From Melieria omissa (taxonomy: Eukaryota; Arthropoda; Insecta; Diptera; Ulidiidae), in assembly GCA_963971225.1 (NCBI GenBank), contig OZ020268.1:38013348-38077347 (forward strand): DNA of 64,000 nt, given 5' to 3'. Positions 12,371 through 24,335 of the stretch are shown here, one piece after another (the stretch's first letter is position 1; each line of letters opens with the position of its first letter). A program made the position numbers and the translations under genes. The notes under the pieces were generated by a model that was not told the DNA's origin, searched no databases, and saw nothing but the letters and a program-made list of their open reading frames with translations.

Positions 12371-13369
12371 TTTCCATTCCTTTCCTTTCCTTTCCTTTCC
12401 TTTCCTTTCCTTTCCTTTCCTTTCCTTTCCTTTCCTTTCCTTTCCTTTCCTTTCCTTTCCTTTCCTTTCCTTTCCTTTCCTTTCCTTTCCTTTCCTTTCT
12501 TTTCCTTTCTTTTCCTTTCTTTTCCTTTCCTTTCCTTTCCTTTCCTTTCCTTTCCTTTCCTTTCCTTTCCTTTCCTTTCCTTTCCTTTCCTTTCCTTTCC
12601 TTTCCTTTCCTTTCCTTTCCTTTCCTTTCCTTTCCTTTCCTTTCCTTTCCTTTCCTTTCCTTTCCTTTCCTTTCCTTTCCTTTCCTTTCCTTTCCTTTCC
12701 TTTCCTTTCCTTTCCTTTCCTTTCCTTTCCTTTCCTTTCTTTTCCTTTCTTTTCCTTTCTTTTCCTTTCCTTTCCTTTCCTTTCCTTTCCTTTCCTTTCC
12801 TTTCCTTTCCTTTCCTTTCCTTTCCTTTCCTTTCCTTTCCTTTCCTTTCCTTTCCTTTCCTTTCCTTTCCTTTCCTTTCCTTTCCTTTCCTTTCCTTTCC
12901 TTTCCTTTCCTTTCCTTTCCTTTCCTTTCCTTTCCTTTCCTTTCCTTTCCTTTCCTTTCCTTTCCTTTCCTTTCCTTTCCTTTCCTTTCCTTTCCTTTCC
13001 TTTCCTTTCCTTTCCTTTCCTTTCCTTTCCTTTCCTTTCCTTTCCTTTCCTTTCCTTTCCTTTCCTTTCCTTTCCTTTCCTTTCCTTTCCTTTCCTTTCC
13101 TTTCCTTTCCTTTCCTTTCCTTTCCTTTCCTTTCCTTTCCTTTCCTTTCCTTTCCTTTCCTTTCCTTTCCTTTCCTTTCCTTTCCTTTCCTTTCCTTTCC
13201 TTTCCTTCCTTTCCTTTCCTTTCCTTTCCTTTCCTTTCCTTTCCTTTCCTTTCCTTTCCTTTCCTTTCCTTTCCTTTCCTTTCCTTTCCTTTCCTTTCCT
13301 TTCCTTTCCTTTCCTTTTCTTTTCTTTTCTTTTCTTTTCTTTTCTTTCCTTTCCTATCCTTTCCTTTTC
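12371..13369. repeat. (TTTCC)n pentanucleotide tract, about 1 kb
   Basis: Nearly 200 consecutive TTTCC units. Variants are a TTTCT triplet pattern at 12,496-12,520 repeated exactly 240 bp later at 12,736-12,760, a one-base contraction near 13,205, and a TTTCT run at about 13,316-13,346. Because the unit is five bases, every frame stays open and reads as repeated FPFLS on one strand and GKERK on the other. These long frames are not genes. Confidence 0.97.
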
Positions 13370-13849
13370 ACAGTACAAGGTCATAAAATTCTTTAGACGC
13401 GCGTCCTTCACATTGAGAGTAATCGAAAAGATCTATAAATAAACGAGCTCTTCTTGAAACATTTCAGTATTTTAAAAAGTCCTTGCAGGACTTCTTGACT
13501 TGCTATAACAGACTAACAATGGGTTTGTAGTGATAACACGATAACACTTAGAGCTCCTGAAAGTTCCGGATCGCCGTATTAGTGATCGGTAAGAACGTGG
13601 GTATCCCTAGCAAAATTCTGCAGCGACTCAATGAAAAGCTTGGCGACCTTCTCAGAAAAGAACGGGAACCCTTGACATAGCCGGACAGAACTTAAAAATG
13701 AGCACCAAGGTTTCCTTGACATTATTTTCTTTGCATTTTCTACATTCATTCGACTCGATGATACCCATCTTTTGAACGTAAGTCGCTGTTAAGCAGTCCT
13801 TCCTGGGGAGTGAGAAAACGAATCTCTAAGCATTTCGTTGAATTGCGAA

Positions 13850-13990
13850 AAAGGTAATCGATGCGGTACGAAGAGGAACATCGTGCCTCCAATGAAAGAA
13901 CCAAGTTGAGGAGGCCCTATTTTCTCTTGTTGTGACCAATTAGAGGAAGCGCGTGCAAAGCAGAGGCACATGGGGCAGGCCGTAACCCGG
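13850..13990 (+). pseudogene. RTE-type retrotransposon tail fragment
   Basis: AGAACCAAGTTGAGGAGGCC followed by CTCTTGTTGTGACCAATTAG matches the tail of the RTE fragment at 8480-10,120, minus the TIR element inserted there. The translated piece SCLQWKNQVEEAL corresponds to SVQWKDQVGRDP of the other copy. Only the last segment of the element remains. Confidence 0.55.
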
Positions 13991-14021
13991 TAATGGGTTC
14001 TTACAGTCAGTTAAATAAGTA

Positions 14022-14997
14022 AGGGAGAGGGCTGGGTTGTGAACCAGGCTGGGGTGTGAACCATTGCCGTTTTTTCTTTCCCTAATTGACATATCGCCAA
14101 CCTTTCAACTGTCAATTTTGTCTTATGATATGACTCTGCTTTTGTGGTTACACCGAAGTACAAACACGTATTGCTTGTGGCAGCAATCGAATTTGAAAGA
14201 CATCGTGTTTGAAAATCGACTGCGAAAACTTGTTGGCTTTTTTTAAAGTGCTATCCAAGTGACTGAGCTTATTGCAAAAAGGTCTGTGTAATACATGTTT
14301 ATTTAGTGTTTTGATTCTATTTTACGATGCAATATTTGTTTATGTGGAATTATGATTAGAAGTGTCGTTATTTTAAAAGTTTCCAAAATGGCATCGTGGT
14401 TGGGCTGTGAACCACTGAGGTGGCTGGGTTATGAACCACCTGTTTTTCGTACTACATTTGCACTAGGACGGTCAAATATCGCCGGATTTATTAAAATAAA
14501 GTAATTTTATGTAATGTCACTCGATTTCGTTGAGTTCATTTGAGGTGGGCCAATGCGAGAACGCATTCGTATTTCATATGCAAACATTGCGACACCGATT
14601 AGGATGAAAAAAAACAAAAATTGAGCACTTGCATTCATTGCGATTTTTTGGCCTAATTGGCGTCATTATAACTTTTTTTCACCTCTTGAGCCTTCCTGAT
14701 TAAATAAATTTTCAACTTATTTCAAAATTATGGGTGTTTTCTTCGTATTTTCCGACTTCAATTGCGATTTGCCAGATGGTTCACAACCCAGCCACTTTTT
14801 TGGAAAAGCGAAAAATCACGTCCTTAGAAAATTGGACGTAGAGAGTTAAATGTTAATCAAAACGGTAATCTGTCTTCACAACAAATTTGCGCTTTATATT
14901 TACCTGTCTAACGGTATCTTCGATTTTTCGATATCTTTATTCTGTGAAAAGTTAGAGCCAAAAAACAAAACCCGGTTCACACCCCAGCCCTCTCCCT
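14022..14997. mobile_element. Non-autonomous DNA transposon, 976 bp, 6-bp target duplication
   Basis: The left end is AGGGAGAGGGCTGGG then TTGTGAACC, and the right end reverse-complemented is AGGGAGAGGGCTGGG then GTGTGAACC, a terminal inverted repeat of about 24 bp with one mismatch. TAAGTA flanks both sides (14,016-14,021 and 14,998-15,003). GGCTGGGTTGTGAACC-like subterminal motifs recur near 14,051, 14,402, 14,423 and, inverted, 14,779. There is no transposase-like frame. I cannot assign a superfamily. Confidence 0.8.
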
Positions 14998-15055
14998 TAA
15001 GTATTGGATTTTTAGATCCAGAACTTCTACTTTGCATGAAACTGTGCTCTCTAAA

Positions 15056-15387
15056 TAATAATAATAATAATTGATTGGCACGACAGCCCGCTTACGCGAG
15101 ACTAAGGCCTAGCTTCCCGCAACCACCCGTGTTGTGCGTGTGAATTTTGTACGCGGGTGGAAGGGACCTACAGTTTTATGCCGGTTCCGAACGGCAGGTT
15201 GGGAGCTTTTTCATAGGCAATTTTTACTCTCAGAGGTTTGCCATTTCCAGCTGAGAGGACAGCCACCGAAAGAGAAAACGAGTTTCCCGTTATTTTTTTT
15301 AGGTGTTACTACATGCAGAATTCGAACTAGCGTCGCTCTGCATGCGACTCGCTTGGACCGCGCACTAACCAACTGAGCCACGGCGGC
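15056..15387 (-). mobile_element. tRNA-derived SINE, full length
   Basis: On the minus strand the element starts GCCGCCGTGGCTCAGTTGG and contains an A box (TGGCTCAGTTGG) and, about 45 bp on, a B box (AGTTCGAATTC), the internal RNA polymerase III promoter of a tRNA. A unique body follows, and the 3' end is an (ATT)n tail at about 15,056-15,072. TGCTCTCTAAA flanks it on both sides (15,045-15,055 and 15,388-15,398), an 11-bp duplication typical of LINE-mediated insertion. It landed about 50 bp from the transposon at 14,022-14,997. Confidence 0.85.
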
Positions 15388-15398
15388 TGCTCTCTAAA

Positions 15399-18344
15399 AG
15401 TAATTTCAAAAAACGGACGTCTAGGCTGTTCCTCTCCATTTTACATTAAATTTAGAGCTAAGTAACGTTTTTTCTTACCACAGTATGTGTTGAATAAACC
15501 CTCTGAAGTATCTTGTCCCCTTTTTCATGCTTTCAAAATAAATGGTCAAAGATAGTTTTGTTCTTCTATAAACAAACTCAACAAACAATTCAAAATCACA
15601 TACAATGTTCTAACTGATTGTATAATGTCAAGTGGCTTAAAATCCCTCAGCAAGCTTGGTGCTTTTTAATCTTGTGGAGCTGCCCATGTATGCTATAAGT
15701 GTTGTCTCTTTCGTACACGCTTAGCATCGAATAATGTTTAGTAATATTCTGCAAATGATTTGCTAAATTGCTTCAAACATTAAATCAGTCTCGAACTCAT
15801 TTTATAGTCATCAATTCAAAAACACATATCTTAACCCTTTCGAAGCAAATACAAGAAACTTGCGCATCCTTTTCAACTCAATAATTAATATTTAACAACT
15901 GACTTGTGTGCCAAATGTTGGCAAAACTTTGGCAGCTCATGAGCGAAAAAATCAATAGCAGCATACAGTGGCGCACACAAAAGAGTTTTGGGGTTCCCCC
16001 AAATGTAAAAAATGTCTGCTGCAAAACATAGTTTTAAATTGTATTGGACTGAAAAGTTGTATGTCAAAACCCCCAAATGAAATCCTTTGTGCGCCACTGG
16101 CAGCATCTCATGCTGAATAATTTTGCTACGCCGATTCTCAGCAGAGAACTTTGGCATTTCCTATTTATAGTGCACACCTGCACCCACTACGCCCACTTGA
16201 ATTGGTGCGGGTGCGGGAATCTAGTAGGATGACCCAACTTGTACGGGTTAGGGGTCGCATATGAATTTGCAAGTAGCTTCGCTTGAGTCAACAGCGCAGA
16301 AGTTTTCGAACTGGCAGCCGGTTTCATGAATGAATAATGGGCTTTCTCGTTGATTGACATCAAAACAGCAACAACAAAATTAGTCTAACATATGTTGCAA
16401 TGACTTTAACGAATGCGCTTCTATAATCATAACGCAACAGCTGGCACCGAACGGCATTTCTACGCATCACATACGACAAGTACTCACTGCATGAATTGTA
16501 TTAAACAAGTTTTGTATTTGAAGTTGGTAATGTTTAAGTGGCTAAGAGAGAGAAAGAAACACACTGTTAGTATGGGAATTGTTTTTTTTTGTGTCTACGC
16601 GGAGCACTTAAGTAGAGGCACTTACTTGATGCAAGACGATTTGGTCAATTGACGTGCAATAAAAGTTAGAGCAGGTGGTAAAGGCAAATTTCTCGCATGC
16701 AATAAATTTTTTATGTATATGGAATTTTTATTGGAATTACAAGTATTGCTGATGTGGGTTGAATTTCTTGCAAAGATATCGATGAAGCGGTCGGCACTCA
16801 TACATACATGTGTATGTATGTATGTATGTATACCTATTTATTGAAAAATAGGTATGCATAGGAACATGGCGGGTCGTGTAAGTAACCCAAGTCGACTTCA
16901 TTTAAATTTTCTGCGAAATGCTCATAAAATGCTGAACTTTTGGCGCCAAGAAAAGGCCAACATTGCTCGTCATAGACCATCCAGCAGCAGAAAGCAGCAA
17001 CCCACACTTTCGATGCGTTCAGGTTGACGTCAAAGGCCGTCAGTAAAATCGGCCGCCAATCGGTTCAAGTGCGCGCGTACGCACAACTTGGTATGTGTGG
17101 CGTCTAAATGCCGCTAAAAAACATTTTAAAAAGCAATATTAATGAAGCGAAAGACATACGAAATGTTAAGCAAAGTCTACATGTGTTGTTGGCTGACACG
17201 AGAAAGCAATGCATGCGTACAAGTTATGGCAGTGCGAAGAACTGAAAAGCGCTGCGGTCACAGCGGATAACCTTGAACGACAGCAAAACCCCATGCAGCA
17301 GAGGTACATGTGAAGTTGTACAACAACATTCAGTACAATTCAAAAAGAATCATTAAAATACACTGGAGGGCAGACAGCACGGACAATGCACACAACATAT
17401 GTGTGCCACAACACAGCGCCGACAGACAACAAGCAACGACAAGTGTCAATGGCAGCAAATATTCGAAATAAAATCAAATCAAAACAAAACCCAGCAATAC
17501 CTACAAAGAAAGCAAAGAAAGAAAATGTTAAAGCCCTGAAGCGCTGCCAAATTAACAAATCAGCGAACCATATTCAAAGACATACAGTCGAAGCAGCAAC
17601 AGCAGCAGCAGCAGCGCACAGCAATACTGATATCATCAACAACAATAGCAGCAGTAGCAGCAACAACAACAATAGCTATAATAACAATACAGCCAACAAT
17701 AACCAAAAGCCGTAACGCTGTTGGCCGAAAACTAACAACAAACAGGCATTGAAAACATCTGTGTTGGGTCTGTGCGCGTCTGCCGTCTTGGACAACGGTT
17801 GGCGACTTGTCGCGTACGCGCGCATCTACCGGTGCGTTGACGCCAAAAATAAAAGAAATCCCCTTACTTGGCAAGACCGTTTTGGAATTTCTTAATTTTG
17901 GCTTAATGAAAAGAACCAACAACAACAACAACCTTAACCACAATTAAAACGGTTCGGCTAGTCGCTTTTGCGCAAAATTAACGCAAATTTATGAGTTTTG
18001 GTGGTTGTTTGACTTTTGCAAATAGCAAATAAAACTAACAACAACAATAACTACAAGTAGGCAAATGCAACAACAAAGAAAGCACTTGAATAAATAAGAG
18101 CTCAACAGACAAATGTACAAATATCCATTACAATCATTTATTTATGTTTGAAACTGGCGCACGTTGCACCTCAAATGTCCGAGGAATGAGACAAATCGAT
18201 AGCTGAACTGTGAACTGAGAATTGCTGCTATTTCAAAAATATTATTTCATATTTTTTGTGTTATTTTGTACACAATTATTTAGTTGAAAAACTTGTTTAA
18301 AAAAATTACACGACTTAAATACTTTAATATATTTTTTGTATATA
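15399..18344. other. Non-coding stretch with GTAT microsatellite and CAG/AAC-rich segment
   Basis: 16,804-16,834 is a (GTAT)n microsatellite. 17,040-17,950 is GC-richer and contains a 109-codon ATG frame (17,386-17,715) made largely of A, S and N runs from CAG/AAC repeats. It could be untranslated leader or an exon of an unseen gene, but there is no domain or splice evidence. No gene is supported. Confidence 0.4.
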
Positions 18345-18346
18345 TA

Positions 18347-19618
18347 CAGTCTGTCCAGTATCAGCGTGACAGTCGTAACTTGGAAACTATTTGTCCGATT
18401 CGTTTCAAACAAACTGCATTTTAAGTTTATATAATATTTATTGTACGCAATATTTTTAATAACAGGTATAGTCGCCGCCATTCGCTATTATGGCCTCACA
18501 CCTCCGACTCATACTACGCTGCGCTAAATTCTGAGCAATTTGCCGAGGCAATCGACTCCAAATCAGTCGAATTTGTCTCGATAACTGTTTTGCTGTCCAT
18601 ATCGTTTTTCCTCTGAGTCTCTGCTTTACTATTGCCCACACATTTTCTATCGGGTTGGCATCAGACGACTGTGAGGGACAATCTAACACTTCTACCCCAT
18701 TTTGCTGTTTCCACTCAGCACACATTCGGCTGCAATGTTTGGCGTCGTTGTGTTCTTGTAAAATCCAAGAGAATACTGTTCTAGCGAACATTTTCGCAGC
18801 TGATGGTAATAAAGCTTTTCCATACATTTTGTTCGTCAAAACCGCGTTCAAGTTGGTGAAAAAAATGAAAAGGCGCCCAAATCCTTTTTCTGAGAAACGC
18901 CCCAAACATGGACCTTGACTGGGTGCTTAACAGTTCGTTGGAGCAATCGGTTGTTAGCGGAAAACCAAGTTCGATTTATGCTACTTTTTGCCCAAACTGA
19001 GGAATCATTCGTGAATATTACGTTTTTCTAATCCCGATCTGAGCCCAGGCAAGTCGTTTTTGAATGTGTGATGATGAGAGCAACGGTTCTTTCAAAGAGC
19101 TCCTGTATTTAACGTCGTTAGTTCTTAAACGCCCTCGAATCGTCTCTTTTGATATCTGACCACCTAACACTTTTCTCTAAAACGGATTTAGCTTTACGCA
19201 ACGATAAGCCCGGCTTCGTCGCAAATACATCAATGATTTTCTTGGCCTGTTTGAGGGAGGTCTTTTTTTCAAGGCCCCGTCCAGTCAAAACGTCGACATT
19301 TTTTGCTTCTATATACCGATTCGTCAACTTCGTTAGGAATGACTTCGACTTCTTCATGCAAGTATATTTTTCTGCAGCTAAACGTGACATTTTCGGCCCT
19401 CTAGGGTGTAGACAAAGGAATACGGCTTCAAATCGCTTCTCGTACACGGAACTCATGTTGTTAAAAAAAACGTGTATTTTGTAATTATTTCACGAAACTG
19501 ACCGTTTTTCCAATGCGTATTACCAAAAATGATAAGGCTACTTAGGTGCATTCAAATTTTTTTGATAACGGTACTCTAAGTGAAAATTTGGTCGATCACG
19601 CTTTTACTGAACAGACTG
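18347..19618. mobile_element. Tc1-type DNA transposon, 1272 bp, decayed
   Basis: The left end is CAGTCTGTCCAGTA then TCAGCGTGAC. The right end reverse-complemented is CAGTCTGTTCAGTA then AAAGCGTGATC. TA flanks both ends (18,345-18,346 and 19,619-19,620). Size and TA target are as expected for Tc1/mariner. It appears to sit within the 5' terminus of the Helitron-like repeat that continues at 19,621. Confidence 0.85.
18456..19456 (-). pseudogene. Tc1-type transposase, frameshifted
   Basis: The N-terminal frame (19,456 down to 19,118) starts at an ATG and holds a helix-turn-helix-like region. The C-terminal frame (18,905 down to 18,456) has KMYGKALLPSAAKMF, ILQEHNDAKHCSRMCAEW and the signature PSQSSDANPIENVW with the final catalytic Glu. 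The position of the second catalytic Asp (usual QQDNDPKH) is His here (QEHNDAKH). The middle third is broken by stops and frameshifts between the two frames. The element is inactive. Confidence 0.8.
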
Positions 19619-19620
19619 TA

Positions 19621-21400
19621 ATTGTTTGTCCTAACTGATTGATCGACTGATTCATCATGACACTGTCCAAACCGCAGAAACTACAAACATGAAATTTTAA
19701 CTGTAGGTACACATTGAAAAATGAACCTCCGCGACGAAACGGGACGGGATTTTTTTAAATTCGGGTTCTAAAGAAGCAAAACATGGGTTAGAGTGTTGTT
19801 GTTGTATGAAGAACCTTGATTTAGTTAATAGCTTTATTTAAAATTTGATGAAAATACTCCAAATGAAAATCAATTTGACACGTGTTTTTTTAATTTCGAC
19901 AGTCAACATTTATTAAAGGGGTTAACAATGGGTTAAGGTTTGTAGTACGATAAAAAAGAACCGTCCCATTGGTTTGTTGACTTCAAAAATATCTTAACGA
20001 ATGAATTTTTTAATTTGTTTGAAAGTTTTTTTAATTTTAACGGAGTAATCCGAAGGTTAAAATTTGTATGGAAAACATGATTTGATAGGTTTTTTCGACC
20101 TCAAATATAGTAAAAGTATTTAAAATGAGAAATAGTTCGACAAGAGTTTTTCTTTTTTTCGAAAATCAAAAAAAGGACTAACAAGGTCATCATAGGTTGA
20201 GGTGTTATGGGTTAAGGTGTTGTATGAAGAAACGTGATTTAATGGGCCTTTTGATTTCAAACTTGCTGAAAATACTCGCAATTAAAGATCATTTGATACC
20301 ATTTTTCTCGTTTCTCGAAAATCAAATTTAAAAGCGATCAACTATTGGTTAATGTTCATACGAAATTGACTTTAAAGTTGGTGAAAATCCTTGAATTCAA
20401 AAATCATTTCACACGTGTTTCTTATTTTTTTTAATCAAAACTTAAGGGGGCAAACCAAGAGTTAAAAATTTGTATGAAGAAATAAAATTGTTGGCTTCGA
20501 ACTTGGTAAAAGTACTCTCTTAGTAAGAAATACTTAGCTCGGTACGTGTTTTTTGACGGGGTCAACGACGGGTTAAAAGTTTATATGGGAATAAGCATGA
20601 CAACAGAGAGAAACATGATTTAATAGGCCTTTGACTTCAAAGTTGGTGAAAATACTTAAAATAACAAATAATTTGGAACGTTGTTTTTTTTATTTTTGGA
20701 AAATATATAGGGATCAGCAATGGGTTAAGGTTCGTATATGGAAACTACGAAAAAACATGAAGGAATCGGCCCATTGGTTCATTGACTTTAAAGTTTGTAT
20801 GAAGAAATATGATTTTTGACTTCAAACTTGGTAAAAGTACTATTGGTAAGAAATACTTAATTCGATACGTGATTTTTATTTTTCGAAAGTGAAAACCTGA
20901 CGGGGTCAACGACGGGTTAAAAGTTTATATGGGAAAGCTGTGAAAAAACATGACTTCGTTTTCAAAATTGGTGAAAATACTTGAAATCAAAACCAATTTG
21001 AGACGTGTTTTTCATTTATTTGAAAATTAAAACCTAAAGAAATGAACCAAGGGTTAAATTTTTGTATGAAGAAACATGATTTTTGAAGCCTTTTGACTTC
21101 AAACTTGAAAATACTTAAAATCAATAATAATTTGACACGTGTTTTTTATTTTTTTTTTTTTGAAAATCGAAGCCCTAGAAATGAACCAAGGGTTAAATTT
21201 TTTTATGAAGAAATATGATTTTTACGCTTTTTGAATTTAAACTTACTGAAAGGACTTCAAATGTGAAATAATTCGATAAGGGATTTTCATTTGTCGAATA
21301 TCAAAATCTAACAATGGAGATTTATATAGAAAAACAAGATTTTTTGGGCCTTGTGACTTCAAACTTGAGAAACTCTATAGAGCAGAGAAAATAAACCCTA
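19621..21400 (+). repeat. Helitron-like repeat with about eleven 130-180 bp internal units
   Basis: It starts ATTGTTTGTCCTAACTGATT, the same leader as the Helitron at 37,063. It then repeats a unit of the form GGGTCAACAATGGGTTAA, TTTGTATGAAGAAACATGAT, TTGACTTCAAACTTGGTGAA, TTTGACACGTGTTTTT, TTTTCGAAAATCAAAA. Recognisable unit starts lie near 19,917, 20,043, 20,175, 20,330, 20,447, 20,557, 20,710, 20,899, 21,040, 21,176 and 21,310. I could not find a clean 3' terminus, so the right end is approximate. Confidence 0.65.
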
Positions 21401-24335
21401 GAAGATCCATTCGGAGCAGGTAGCTCGTTGTACTTCAGGCTTAGAAAACCATGATAGTGGAGAGAAGGGTGGGGAATACAAGAAAGTTTATAAGTCGTGA
21501 GGTGTCCCACCTTGTCAATGATTTCTACTAAAACTGTAAGGACGAGGAACAAGTGGAGTTAATCTTTTAGTTTATATGTACCTGTTCGGCGCTTTGCTAG
21601 AAACCTAAAAAACGTTTAGGTTTCTTATATTCAAAGAATCAATGCGACATCTCCACCGTACACATAAGCTTGAGGGGGGGCTTGCATACAACTTTTGAGC
21701 TCAATTTTATTTGAAACCATATTTTGCACCAGCAACACTGATTTATTGTCTGTTCCGAATCTCCAGGGAGCTGGGTTACAAAACTGATCATTTTCTATGG
21801 AATTGGCTCTCCGCAAAAAATGAGAAGTTCTTCAGCATCGAGAGCCCATTATTAAAAATACTCATACAACACTAAATCATGTCTACTACCCAAGTAGCAT
21901 TAATTTATTCATGACAAAGCATTGTTGAATGACACTGCAATGTAGTTGACTTGTAGATTTGCTGCTGGAATTTCAAACAGACTATGTTAGTTCAACTGGA
22001 TGAAATCATGACTATGCAGCACAAAGTGCGCAGTTGATGAAAACAGACAAAAAATTTAAACCACAAGCTTTAAAAAACCCAACAAATAAAGCCAACAAGA
22101 AAAGAAAAAAGTCAAAGCAACAGAGAGCAAAGTGAATATTTTCAAGTCATTGAGCAAAGTACAGAAATCGGCGCAACGCCAATTGAAACATGCTGCCTGT
22201 CAGCGAGTCAATCAGTCACACAGTCAGTCAGTCATTGAACAGCGCCTAATTTTGCATGTCAATGGTTAGAAGTCAGTCGCAACAGACAGAACGCACAAAT
22301 CTTTATGATGAGCAAATGAAATGCTTTGCATTGAAAGAACAGAACATTTCGAGCCAACATGAAAAAGTACGCAAATAAATCGTTGATGCCAATCGAAATG
22401 GCAAAGTCAAATGCAAAACTTTGAATTGGGTCAAAACTCATTGTTGAAAATAAACTCAAACTACAATAGAACAATGCGGGCCATAAAAATGTTTAGGGGT
22501 TGTGGCGGCGGTTAGTGAGAGTGAAGAAATTTCCATTTGATTACTTGGCAAACGAGTAGCAACGCAACAAACAATAACAATCGACCCAAGAGTATTCAAG
22601 TCAAATGTCAAACGACAAGTGACAACCAGGGCAGCCGGCGTGGCTCAGGGTGCAAATCGATCGAGTGTATCTGTTACCAATAAACGATGCCGCCACAATT
22701 GACTCAACTTCTCAATTCGAGCGAAATGCCAACTGAGCCAAGCCACCAGCCGACCCACTCGAGCATGAAAGCCTACAACACAAAATCAACAAAAACAATA
22801 ATAACAACAGCAACAGCAACGCTAACAACAGCGGCAAACACTAAACTCAAATTGAAAATTAAAAATAAACTGAAAACGGCACAAAACAAAAACGACGAAA
22901 GAAGCCAACGCAAAAAACACAGAGGAAAAAAGAAATATTGAATTTGAAAAGCAAATAAAATCTCGCATCAAGACCAAAAAGCAGAGAACACAATTTAAAA
23001 CCAAAATAAAACCAGATACGGCCACTTTGTGCTATTGCCACGGCTCGCAGATTGTATCTGCGTTGGCCATATCGGCGACGCGGCCACGCGGTATGGGCGT
23101 TCAATACACATGAGACTGGGTGTGTGTGTATGTGTGAGTGTGTGAGTTTGTTTGCATTGTCCGAGTATCTATTTCAGTTGGGGCGAATTGCAACAACAAC
23201 AACATTAACAGCCGCTGCATTCATAACAATAAAATAGCAAAAATTAAAAAAAAATAAAAAACACAAAAAAAAATAGCAACTTTGAAGCGTGAAGAGTGCT
23301 AAGCGGCTGGAGCCGTTAAAATTACGTCACCTTGAGTAGTTGTTGGCATAGCGGCCGCCGGCAATGTTGACAGCGGTTTTGCGCGAATCGCCCATACGCG
23401 CTAAATGTAAAAGTATACCAAACACACACACACACAGACACACATGCCAACACACGCACACATGTGGCCGCAGATTGTTGAACATCAGCTGTTTTTTGTT
23501 TTGGAAGCGCAATCGTATTTATGGCTCTGGTAATCCAAATTTGCCAGAAACAAAAACGAATCAAGATTTTTTAATCTTAAAAATAGAAACAACTCACAGC
23601 TGTTGTCTGTCTGTGTGTGTTTGTATTTGTGTGGGCAGTTATGCAAAATCAGCAACAATTTTTCGCAATTCATTTTTTTCTTGAATTTCCGATTAGTTGT
23701 GGCTAATTGCTGTGCTTAAAGTTAAAACAATTTGCAAACCGGTTGACGGCCGGCACAAAAATCAACACTCGTACTAAATAACTATGCCGTCCGAAAGTCT
23801 TTTCTATTTCCAGTTCCACTTCCAGTTTTTACTATTTTTAGCTCCACTTTGCTGCTACTTTTACGGCTGCGCACTGTTGCCGTCTCGGTGATTCCTCGCC
23901 CCATAAAAAAAACAGTCACACTTTACACTTCATTATATAATAACGCCAAGTGATTGTTTGCACAAAAATTTAAACCATTTTCACTAGAAAAACTATATTT
24001 TACTTTAAGTGCAGTGAATTAGTAGTAAATGCGCGCAAATAGAAGTCGGCAATTTCACGCTGCTGCCGCCTGCGTAATTGTTGTTCGAACAAACACACCG
24101 CATTCCGGCTGTCTGTCTGCAGAGGCATTCGAATGGCTGACATTGCGCTGCGGCATTTTTAATTACAAAATTCTCCACTCGATGTAATGTGCACGAGGGG
24201 AAAACTATGCGCTGCATGTCGACCAGCTTGCAAGCCGAACATTTGTGCATTTGCATTCGAGCAAATGAGAAAAATTGCACAGCAGTGACGCCACACCGCA
24301 GCCAACGTTACTAAGCCAACACTTTCGACAATTTC
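21401..24335. other. Non-coding stretch with hairpin, CA repeat and GC-richer segment
   Basis: 21,599-21,625 is a perfect hairpin (arms AGAAACCTAAA/TTTAGGTTTCT, 5-nt loop). 22,600-24,300 is GC-richer, with AAC/CAA repeats near 22,785-22,840 and a CA repeat near 23,422-23,445. An 84-codon ATG frame at 22,687-22,941 is low-complexity (T, K, A, N) and has no recognisable domain. No gene is supported. Confidence 0.4.

Noticed and set aside
12246..13442. Four very long open frames (343-398 codons) on both strands
   Set aside because: They are products of a five-base repeat that contains no stop in any frame. The translations are monotonous FPFLS or GKERK repeats.
17386..17715. 109-codon frame ending in N/S runs as a gene
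   Set aside because: It is dominated by CAG/AAC repeats, with no splice partner or conserved segment visible.
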